From Puccinia triticina (Eukaryota > Basidiomycota > Pucciniomycetes > Pucciniales > Pucciniaceae), in the NCBI RefSeq assembly GCF_026914185.1, contig NC_070561.1, positions 2,418,001-2,482,000 on the forward strand: DNA of 64,000 nucleotides, read 5' to 3'. The position numbers were made by a program, and so were the translations under genes. This document shows, one piece after another, positions 45,227-52,728 of this stretch (within the stretch, counting starts at the first letter, position 1; every line of letters starts with the position of its first letter). Below the pieces are notes generated by a model that worked only from the letters and a program-made list of their open reading frames with translations, was not told the origin of the DNA and did no database searches.

Positions 45227-45934
45227 TGGGTCTTCCTCTCCTTCGGGGATCTCCAGGATTCGCCCGCAGTGAGTCAAGACAGCCTTCCGACCGTGCGCCG
45301 GAAACTCTCGCTCCCATCTGCCCTTTTCCACGGGACAGAGCGAAACCTCGATGTTCCGACCCTCAGAATCAGGGAGTATGATCCTCTCGCCGGCGGTGGG
45401 GGAGAATAGCAACGTCGCCTCGAAATCGATCAAGAAGGGCCGACCCAGGATGAACGGGCTATCTTGACGCGTAATCCAAAAGCGGCAGGAGCCCACGATG
45501 CTCTTTCCCACTCGAATCGGGACGTCCTCGGCGACACCGATCAGTTCGCAGGCCTGGTTATTGATCCCATATACGGCTGATGAGAAGTTGACTCGTGGAG
45601 TCAGATTGAACCGGTTCGCCATCGAATCCGAGATGATATTGAGCTGGGATCCCGAATCGACCAACGGGGACGACGCATGCTCGCCCGCTCCTACGAGACA
45701 AGTGAGGTAGCCCAGCGGGCATGAGTAGAGGCAAGGATCCGCCTCCGCCTCCTTAAACTCACGCCCTTCCGCCAAAGTGCCCGAATGCACCTTCAACTCC
45801 TCCGGTCCCACCTCCACACGTCTGCGCGAGACCCACTTTTTCATGCCGTCCGAAACTGCGGGAGAGACCGAACATATCTCTGCTACCGTCGTCGAGACCG
45901 GAAGATCGAAAATTCTCTTGACGAGACCCTCCAC
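45215..45934 (-). CDS. pro: Aspartic protease of element 2
   Basis: About 239 codons in the -1 frame relative to gag; the frame is already open upstream in the overlap. The active site is LVDSGSQLNII, followed by the distal FILGRPFL flap/ILG segment, as in Ty3-type proteases. It ends EDPSFL with the slippery TTTTTTA and TGA. Because there is no good ATG near the start, it is presumably made as a Gag-Pro fusion by frameshifting. A separate protease frame is unusual for Ty3-type elements, where protease is normally fused to RT. Confidence 0.9.
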   Translation of the reverse strand: MEGLVKRIFDLPVSTTVAEICSVSPAVSDGMKKWVSRRRVEVGPEELKVHSGTLAEGREFKEAEADPCLYSCPLGYLTCLVGAGEHASSPLVDSGSQLNIISDSMANRFNLTPRVNFSSAVYGINNQACELIGVAEDVPIRVGKSIVGSCRFWITRQDSPFILGRPFLIDFEATLLFSPTAGERIILPDSEGRNIEVSLCPVEKGRWEREFPAHGRKAVLTHCGRILEIPEGEEDPSFL

Positions 45935-47379
45935 TGCGTCCGGATGGTCTCGAGAAACGTCCCTTTCGAACCGAACTTTGGGTTGAGAACCTGCCGACTT
46001 CGGGGGGTGGCCGACTTTGTTGGAACTTCCTTGGTCGATTGAGGCTGCGGCTCCGAATCGTTCATGATTCTGTCGAAAAGCTCCTGCTCCTCGGCAGGTT
46101 CGGGGTCGGCGGCTTCACTGGACGCGGCTGGTGATCTCCTGAGCGGCCGCTTCGCTTGGGGGGGGGCTAGAGGGGCCTTGTAAGGTCTTGCTTCCTCGTG
46201 TCTTTTCCTCCCACCCGCATCCGAATCGTAAACTCCAGAGAAGGAATGAGACGAGACTGCTGGGGGGTACCACGGCTCCAACGCTCCACAACTCGACTTG
46301 AACTCGGCGGGTGGAGTGCGGGCTGCAGATCGTGGACCGTGAGACTGTGGGCGAGAAGCTGATGCCTGTCCCGGCTGAAAAGAAGCCACGACGTGACGGA
46401 TAGGGCGGCTCCGATCGAAGGGGATGAGAGCCCCGTTTGGCAAGAAAAAGTTATTCCCCTTCTGCTCTACCAGGCCCGCATCCTTGTCCTTCTGCAGTTC
46501 GGCGCAACGAAGGGTTCCGTGGTTCTCCCGGTGGCAGTAGTAACAGATCATCGGCCCCCGCTCCGCCGACGAACCCGTCTTGGTGCCTCCATTCTTCATG
46601 TATTGCTCGAAGGCTTTGAACATCTTCGTTAGCTCGTCCATGGAGGGCTCCGGCTTGGGGGCAGAAGCTGATGCTTGAGGCCGCTGATCCTGTCCCATCT
46701 TCTTCATGACCTCATTCGCCTCCGAGAAAGGCGAGGCGACCGGAGAGGACGACCGAGTGTCCTCGAACGTGAGCGAAATCTGTCCCTTCATGACGGTATC
46801 GATCGCCAAGCGGAGCACTTTGAAAGGAGGGAGTCGCCCTTTGTTGTCGGCGGTGACTACGAGTGTGTTGTCCTTGATCATTTGATCCCGAATACGGGCT
46901 TGGAACCCGACGGAAAACGCCTGGTAGAACTGCTTCTTCAGTTCCTCCTCGGATTCGATATGATTCTTTGAGATCAAGTAAGCCTGAATCGGTTCCCAGG
47001 CCTTGCGGAACTCCTGGTAGTCGGACACGGAGGATACCCCTCCTTTTACCACCCACTTGGCTACCAAGCTGGCGACGTCGCGTTCGGTAAAGAGCGCCGT
47101 ATCCACGTCCGCCCAATAACTGAGCATGGCGGCCTTGAGTTTCGACCAATCCGGCGGCTTGTACCCCTCCAAAGTGGCGAGGATGGTCCGCACTTCTCCG
47201 ATCTCCACGAAACGGCCGACTTGCCGAGCCTTGTCGTAGTCCGAGGCCTCATCCAGCTCAGCCGCTAACTCATAATCCTCGAGGAACTGCTCGATGTTTG
47301 AGCCATCGAACTTCAGACCTTCCTGCGGCTTGATTTTCTTCATCTTGACGGGTCTCGGGTCGCCCACCACTTCGGCCAT
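45883..47379 (-). CDS. gag: Gag of element 2
   Basis: 498 aa from an ATG at 47379 to TAG at 45883-45885. The N-terminal half has the helical retrotransposon gag core (KFDGSNIEQFLEDYELAA and the W-containing segments). A CCHC knuckle of the form C-X2-C-X4-H-X4-C is seen in CYYCHRENHGTLRC. The C-terminal part is Pro, Ser and Arg rich and overlaps pro. Gag would assemble the particle and package RNA. The leader cassette a ends 12 nt upstream of the ATG. Confidence 0.93.
   Translation of the reverse strand: MAEVVGDPRPVKMKKIKPQEGLKFDGSNIEQFLEDYELAAELDEASDYDKARQVGRFVEIGEVRTILATLEGYKPPDWSKLKAAMLSYWADVDTALFTERDVASLVAKWVVKGGVSSVSDYQEFRKAWEPIQAYLISKNHIESEEELKKQFYQAFSVGFQARIRDQMIKDNTLVVTADNKGRLPPFKVLRLAIDTVMKGQISLTFEDTRSSSPVASPFSEANEVMKKMGQDQRPQASASAPKPEPSMDELTKMFKAFEQYMKNGGTKTGSSAERGPMICYYCHRENHGTLRCAELQKDKDAGLVEQKGNNFFLPNGALIPFDRSRPIRHVVASFQPGQASASRPQSHGPRSAARTPPAEFKSSCGALEPWYPPAVSSHSFSGVYDSDAGGRKRHEEARPYKAPLAPPQAKRPLRRSPAASSEAADPEPAEEQELFDRIMNDSEPQPQSTKEVPTKSATPRSRQVLNPKFGSKGTFLETIRTQWRVSSREFSIFRSRRR
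45976..45982 (-). promoter_or_regulatory. Candidate gag/pro -1 slippery site
   Basis: C CCA AAG in the gag frame fits X XXY YYZ. The -1 frame stays open from here through the gag stop into protease. No strong stem was found right downstream, so this is weaker than the pro/pol signal. Confidence 0.4.
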
Positions 47380-47391
47380 GTTGGTGGTGCA

Positions 47392-47496
47392 CTGGAAAAA
47401 AAAACAAGACAGGCACGGAAAGGCGGCTCACGGAGTGGCGATGATGCTTTGACAATGTAGAAGCTTCGGCGGTGCTACTAAGTGGAGGGGACTTAC
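47392..47496 (-). other. Intron-like cassette a of element 2 (5' leader)
   Basis: 105 nt from GTAAGTCCCC to a TTTTTTTTTTCCAG acceptor-like end, 12 nt before the gag ATG. GGGG upstream can pair with CCCC after the donor-like site. It shares the CGCCACTCCGTGAG block with the other cassettes, ending 70 nt from the start. It is the best intron candidate of the four because it lies in untranslated sequence. Confidence 0.65.
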
Positions 47497-47600
47497 TTTT
47501 ATACCCCTAATGCCCCGCTGCTGAACACCTAAAAAAAAGAAAAGAAAGGAGCCGGAAAAAAAGAAGATATAACCGCCAAACGGCCTCAAAACCACAGTGC

Positions 47601-47650
47601 CGAGACTGTAAATCTTGAGGTCGCTGGTTCGATCCCGGCTCGGGGGACCA
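47601..47650 (-). other. Primer-binding site with extended tRNA-Tyr-like sequence
   Basis: Read on plus, these 50 nt are the 3' part of a tRNA: an anticodon arm with a 5-bp stem and loop CTGTAAA (anticodon GUA, Tyr), variable loop AGGTC, a T arm with GCTGG/CCGGC and loop TTCGATC, then the acceptor 3' strand and CCA. This is exactly positions 27-76 of standard numbering. No D arm or 5' acceptor strand is present, so it is not a tRNA gene. On the element strand it starts TGGTCCCCC four bases after the LTR, the expected place for the primer site, but is far longer than the usual 12-18 nt. Confidence 0.8.
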
Positions 47651-47654
47651 AATA

Positions 47655-48621
47655 TGGGACTCCTGTCCGTGCTAAGCGGCGGCAGTCGTGTGAGGGGATT
47701 GGGTGCTGTTTAGGCTGCCCTCGTAGTGAGTGGTCCGTCGAGATGAGCGCTGAAAAAGGATCGAGGATAGCTTTGTGGGTTGGTGGTGGTTTTGAGATGT
47801 TCGCCGGGGGGTTTGGATCCTCGGCGGCGGTTGTTTTATTTTGAGGATGGTGGGGTGTGATCTTAAAGGATGAGGAAGGAAGGAAATCTGGAAAATTCTG
47901 ATGAGGGATGATCGGCGAGCTGAGCTCGAAGGTTTTAACTCTGAAAATCTGATCTATATACTCAGGATGGACCGTATTCTGGGGATCAGAATGCCATGCC
48001 TCTCCCATCATCCAAGTTCGGCGAACTTGGACTCCGGGAGAGCCACATGTCACATACATTTCATCATATCCTCCGCGCGCTACACGCGCACACACACAAA
48101 ACAGCAGAAAAGAAACAAACAAAGAAGCAGAGAAAAGAAACAACACAGAGGCAACTAAAAGAAAATACAGCATGAGGAGACAGAAAGAAAAGAGCCACAG
48201 AGAGGAAAGGAAGAAAGAAAAGAAGAGATAGGCAAAACACACAGAAAAGGAGAAAAACCAGAAACAAACAAGTGAGTAAACCCACAGCAGGTGCTGTGTT
48301 AGGACCAAGAAACTGAAGGGGAGTGGGAAAGAGAGAAGAAAAAGGTGAGATGGAAGGATGGAAAGGAAAGGGGGAAAGAAGTATGGAAGAAAGAAGTGGG
48401 AAAAGGAAGGGAAAAAGGGGAAGATCTTGAGAAAGGAGCCAGTTGAAAGTGGGAAGGTGGAAAGTGGGAAGATGATGGAAGAAGGGTGAATTCTTGAAGG
48501 CCTTGAGGATCTTGATGAGTCTTGAGGTGTGAGGGGAGAATGGAGTCTTGATCTTGATGTAGCTGGGGGCGGTGGCGGCGGCGATGATCCTGACTAGCTG
48601 GCCACGAGAGGGGCCACCACA
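47655..48621 (-). repeat. 5' LTR of element 2
   Basis: 967 bp, nearly identical to 39977-40943. Differences noted are at sites such as CCTCGTAG against CCTTGTAG, GAGGTGTG against GAGGCGTG and CCACGAGA against CCACAAGA. It should contain the promoter for the leftward transcript. Confidence 0.93.
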
Positions 48622-48905
48622 CCGGTACAGACCGGTCATCGAAGGGATATGTACAACCTCTCAATGACCGGTATGTTCCGGTCATTGAGAGTATACAACC
48701 CCCTTGATGACCTGTCTGTGCCGGTCATCGAGGGGACTTGACACTTCTGATGACGGGTATCGACCGGTCATTGGGAGGACTCAACCCTCTCAATGACCGG
48801 TACTGTGCCGTTCATCAAGAGGGCTTTATCCTCTCAATGACCAGAACATACCGGTCATTGAGAGGGTCAAGTCCCATTGATGACCGGTCGATCCCGCTCA
48901 TCCTC
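48622..48905. repeat. Dual-palindrome array inside E2, right of element 2
   Basis: About six units of the CTCTCAATGACCGGTA, GTTCCGGTCATTGAGAG type, with alternate CTTGATGACC forms. It continues the array at 39890-39976 once element 2 is removed. Confidence 0.75.
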
Positions 48906-49303
48906 AAGCTAGCTGGGTTTCAAACAAGCTATGTATTGACCAGAGAGTCCGTGCTCTCATTTCATAATTACTTTCTGCAAAGTTGGGCTATAGGGTCGGT
49001 AACGGTCTTGTCACTTGAGGTTTATTTGTCTTGTGTAATTTCTCAGGACATACATGTGTCAGTACATAAAGAAAAAAAATAGAAGCCTCAGCAGTAGCAT
49101 TTTGAGCTGATCTGGAGCAAAAAAAAAACAAGTTTATCATGGAATGAGGGAGGTACAAGGGGAAAAGTGAAAAGTGGGGTGAAAATTGCATTCTCCGTGC
49201 GCCAGAAAGGGGAGGTATGGCATAAGTCCCTCCTGCCAAGGGCTGTTGGAGGCTCGCTTCGCCAGTCACACACCCGCAGCAGCAAGGGACTTTGTTAATT
49301 TCG
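48906..49303. other. Right end region of E2
   Basis: Unique-looking sequence to about 49190, then the inverted terminal region of E2 (AGCCTCCAA and CTGCTGCGGG in complement). No gene. Confidence 0.5.
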
Positions 49304-49706
49304 AGAGTGTGATGAGGCAGAAAGAAAAGAGGCAGGGAGAAGAAAGAAAGGAAACAAGGAAATAAAAGACAGAAAACACTCAAGAAAGGCAAAACAAACA
49401 GAAGAAAAAAAAAACAGAAACAAACCAGAGAATAAACCCACAGCAGGTGCTGTGTTAGGACCAAGAAAAATGAAGAGGGCTGGGGAACTGAGAAGGAGGG
49501 GAGATGAAAAGAAGGAAAAGGAAGGGGGGGAGATTTTGAAGAGAGAGAGTTGAACGTAAGAAGGTGATTGAGAGGGATCTTGAGGTTTGTGTTCTTGATG
49601 CCTTGATGAACCTTGGGAGTGTTGAGATCTTGAGGGCAAAGTCTTGATGGCAATCCTGGCAGCAGCGATGATCCTGACTAACTGGCCACAGGAGGGGCCA
49701 CCACAT
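49304..49706 (-). repeat. Older solo LTR of the element 2 family, right half
   Basis: Continues the LTR interrupted at 39489. It matches element 2 LTR from AGACAGAAAGAAAAGAG through CCCACAGCAGGTGCTGTG to the end GGGGCCACCACA. Beyond it the tandem array resumes. Confidence 0.75.
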
Positions 49707-49785
49707 TGGGACTGTTCCAGTCATTGAGAGGTGTGTTTACTCCTCTCAACAACCGGGACTGTTCTGGTCATCAAGAGGTGTGTTT
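49707..49785. repeat. Array variant d, middle remnant
   Basis: One and a half units (ACTGTTCCAGTCATTGAGAG and CTCTCAACAACCGGGACTG) between the old solo LTR and the 996-bp solo LTR. The last 5 bp TGTTT are the duplication of the latter. Confidence 0.7.
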
Positions 49786-50781
49786 TGACAGCTCTGTTTA
49801 TGAAGCTTACGGCAAAAACCCGTCAAAATTAAGGGTTTTGGGCCCTAGCACTATAACTGTGCTGATGTAAACACTAGTCATGTAAATTACTAAGCTTGTT
49901 TCGTGGTAATTTGGCCACTACAAGGGTTTTTAAACACTCTTTTAAAAAGAGGAAGATTTATTATGTAATTAATAATATATAGTTATTAATTACAGGGAAT
50001 AAATTTGGCGTAAAAAGTAGGTGGTAAGCACTTAAGCTGATTGGCTGCTTGTCAGAGGTGGGGGTCTTACGGCAACTACTTTTAAGGATAAAGCTTGTAA
50101 ATATGCTAATAAGGGAGTTTTGATATTTTAAAGGTTTAATCCAGTGGATTTTACGTGCTGGGGATGGTTTTAAAGGAAAAAGGGGCTACAATAGTAGCAG
50201 AGGAGAATATTCACAGTAACTTACAGTTTGTAGGCGGTGAATGGTCTGGGGGATCTTTTCCTGAGGGCCAAAGAGGCCTCTATTTATAGAGGGGACTTCA
50301 GTGGGCGTAAACACTGAGTCCTTTTCTCCCTATGGGAGTATCCAGGGCTGTAGCCGTGAAAAGGGCTTGGCTGTGGGTATTTTAATTGTATTAAAATAGA
50401 CTAATTTCCCTGACTCTGTCACATGACATATTTATAACCAATTGTCATGTGAAAGAGCTTCTGTAGAAGTCTACATAATACTTTCACGGGGTATTTTTAC
50501 ACGAGTAATATTACTCATTATTGTACAACAGTTTATTTTTATGTACTTTAATTGTTTTACTAATTTTTTTGTATGTAATACTATTTTTGGGCGCTTTCTG
50601 TGGCCAATTCTTATTTATATAATTAGTACATGAAGGAATAGGAATAAGGGGGTACTTTGAGTGGGTGACCCCCCTTAATTTATGATGAGGAATCTGATTC
50701 TGCAATAATAATTCAATAATTATTATTATTTACTGGGTTATTGCAGTCTTTTGGATACTTAATGTATCTCTAAGGCTGACA
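49786..50781. mobile_element. Solo LTR, 996 bp, with perfect 5-bp duplication
   Basis: Begins TGACAGCTCTG and ends AAGGCTGACA, flanked by TGTTT at 49781-49785 and 50782-50786. Removing it restores GAGGTGTGTTTACTCCTC, the normal spacer of the array. The interior is AT-rich, with TATTTATAACC near 50428 and no ORF of note. The superfamily is not assigned. Confidence 0.85.
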
Positions 50782-50786
50782 TGTTT

Positions 50787-50919
50787 ACTCCTCTTGATAA
50801 CCAGGACCATTCCGGTCATCAAGAGGAATGTGTAATCCCCTCAATGACCGGCGATTTTCACTCCATGTGCATGCTGGCCGGTCATCAGGGGAGTGTGCAT
50901 GTACTCCGCTCCGGGACCA
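50787..50919. repeat. Array variant d, right part
   Basis: Units with CTCTTGATAACCAGGACC, CCGGTCATCAAGAGG and CCCTCAATGACCGGCG. They lead directly into the conserved module. Confidence 0.7.
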
Positions 50920-51340
50920 GCCTGTGCCGGCCATCCACACAGCGAAGTCATGGGGTATGTACTTCTGCCCCTTGAACTCTGTTTTCAAGGGTCTTTGTAC
51001 CCAATCCATGGCTTTTTAGCAGCTTTAAAATCCCCGGGGGGTGCACCCCAGGGAGGTGCTCCGCTTATTTTTTGTATTTTTTTATCATCCTTTTTTTATG
51101 TCATGCTGGGGGGTCCAAATACCCCAAGAAAATGGAGGAAGGGAAAGAAAAATCCCCTCTGCCGGCTGGCAGAAAAAAAAATGAGAATTTCATGGTTTAT
51201 TATCTGCAGTGCGCAAAGCGTTTTGAGCTTCCGCACACTGTGGCTGGCACGTTGAGTGGACACCCGCTGCAGTGTGCAACAAGTTTTTTGCAGTGCGCAA
51301 AGTACATCCATTTTCAAAACTTTCCTTTCCTTCATGTATC
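50920..51340 (+). mobile_element. Conserved repeat module, right arm of E1
   Basis: Inverted copy of 37560-37960 and a relative of 19860-20160. Landmarks are TGTACCCAATCCATGG, CCCCGGGGGGTGCACC, GGTCCAAATACCCC and GCAACAAGTTTTTTGCAGTG. An open frame of about 120 codons (50893-51255) has a hydrophobic IFCIFLSSFFYVML stretch followed by GGPNTPRKW. It may be a small membrane protein or only conserved DNA. Confidence 0.55.
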
Positions 51341-52728
51341 CCATTTTGAGGTGACGAATTTGATTTTTGGCTAATTGACTGGTTTCTACTTGTGGATTTC
51401 TGATATTTGACACCCCCTAATAGGTCTTTTTTGGGTATGAATCAGTGTGCAACTCCCTTTTTCTGTCACTTGAACACAAAAAAAACCTGTCCACTGATAG
51501 CACACAATTTTGCAATCCAAAAGCACACCATATCTTGCATGGAATCCAAGGATAAAAGGTCATTTAGCCACTTTCAAACCCCAACAAGCACAAAATAGGT
51601 CTTTTTTTGGGTATGAATCAGTGTGGAACTCTCTTTTTCTATCACCTGAATGCAAAATAGCCTGTCCACTGGTTTCCCACCATTGTGCAATGAAAATGCA
51701 TACCAACAACAACTCCCAAAAGAATTTTTTTTTTTTGGTTGAAGGCTCCCAAAAAAAGGGTCTGGTTCAACGTTGGGAGATGGTTGAAAGTTGGTCCCGG
51801 CAACGTATGGGAGTTGTTTTCCCAAAATATGGGAGTTGTTTTTCCAAGACCCTAAATATATTAATTGAGATGGAGTTGATGGCCTGCCCCGGCAAGAATT
51901 TCAAGAAGTCAAGGTACAGTTGCGCAAGGCATCCTACCACACAGCCTTGCACAAGACATTTGAAACATGGGCCAGATCTAGGGCTCCGCATGTTAGCAGT
52001 ATGCCATGTAAATGATATCTTTGAGCTCTTTGGAGCATGTAGGTTCCCATTCTATGATAGCTAAGTTTTCTGATCAGCCTTTTTTTGAGCCTCAAATTAC
52101 AAACATTGGCCCAAATCAGGATCCCATAAGTAAACTTGAACATGTTAATTTTTTCAAAAGATATGGTGTTGCAAGCCTGTCTGGGCACATCCTAAATTTC
52201 ATCGAAAAATGGCGCGCACCAACTTATCAAATTCCCTGGTGGAGCTTAAGTCTGGCTGGTGGCAAAACCACCCCTCCCACAGGGCTCCCACAGGGAGGGA
52301 CTTCTCATAAATTGATAAAGGTGCCAAGATCTAAACCAGCTGCGGAATTTGGTAAGAAATTCAAACCATTTCCGCAGTCCAAATCAGCGCCGCGAGGTTG
52401 TAAAAACTGAAAACATCTTATTGATGCGCACAGGTCAGACTGATCAAGCATGCTGGGCATACCAAACCCCCGGTGGCACTCGGCCGCGCGCAACTTTCTC
52501 GCCAGCCCAGGCTGTACCAGGGCCCTCCGAGGTGGGGGACTCGTGTTAAGTTAGGCCCAACGCGGACATGTACATATAAATGGTGGGGAGTGCCACTGCT
52601 GGGGACGAGGGTTGGCCATTTCGGAGGACCGTTGAGTCGGGGCGGCGGGTCCGTTGGACCCCGAAATTTCGCGCGACTCGGTATGTAAATCGGCGGTTTA
52701 TGTAGCGAGTCCGTCGGCGACGCTGACT
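51341..52728. other. Upstream region of MTG1 with a 173-bp tandem duplication
   Basis: 51419-51590 and 51592-51715 share AATAGGTCTTTTTTGGGTATG and following sequence, two diverged copies at a 173-bp spacing. CCCAAAATATGGGAGTTG-type palindromic pieces follow near 51780-51850. The last 200 bp is GC-rich and probably the MTG1 promoter. No gene recognised. Confidence 0.45.

Larger units (their letters stand above)
39977..48621 (-). mobile_element. Intact Ty3-type LTR retrotransposon (element 2)
   Basis: 8645 bp on the minus strand with two 967-bp LTRs that differ at only about three sites I could spot by eye, so insertion was recent. The flanks share CCGGTA (5-6 bp duplication). Gag, protease and a long RT-RNase H-integrase frame are all open and the catalytic residues are present. 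The frames are arranged gag, then -1 pro, then -1 again. The order PR-RT-RH-INT shows Ty3/Gypsy. Element 1 is a distant relative with the same frame architecture. It is inserted in the palindrome core of a tandem array inside E2. Confidence 0.95.
39490..49303. mobile_element. MULE-like element (E2) with an internal dual-palindrome array, split by element 2
   Basis: The 9-bp sequence AGAGTGTGA occurs directly outside both ends (39481-39489 and 49304-49312), inside an LTR whose sequence is continuous across the gap. The left end CAAACTTAACCCAAGC and the inverse of the right end CGAAATTAACAAAGTC align over about 60 bp, including CTGCTGCGGG and AGCCTCCAA. Nine-bp duplications and long TIRs fit Mutator-like elements. 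Without element 2 it is about 1.16 kb. It carries the tandem palindrome array at 39890-39976 and 48622-48905 and no transposase. Confidence 0.68.
37560..51340. mobile_element. Inverted-arm repeat (E1), interrupted by later insertions
   Basis: The left arm (about 37580-37960) and right arm (about 50920-51320) are inverted copies, starting GTACTTTGYGCACTGC and continuing through AAAAAACTTGTTGCA and GGGGTATTTGGAC to TGGGTACA. Inside each arm lies the same CCGGTCATTGAGAG dual-palindrome array. If the nested insertions are removed, the arms and array would form one foldback-like unit of about 2 kb. No target duplication was found, so E1 as a single element is an inference. Each arm keeps an open frame of 120 codons or more with a hydrophobic stretch and GPNTPRKW motif. 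Confidence 0.55.

Noticed and set aside
47601..47650. A tRNA-Tyr gene
   Set aside because: Only the 3' two-thirds is present. No D arm, A box or 5' acceptor strand lies upstream, and the position right inside an LTR fits a primer-binding site.
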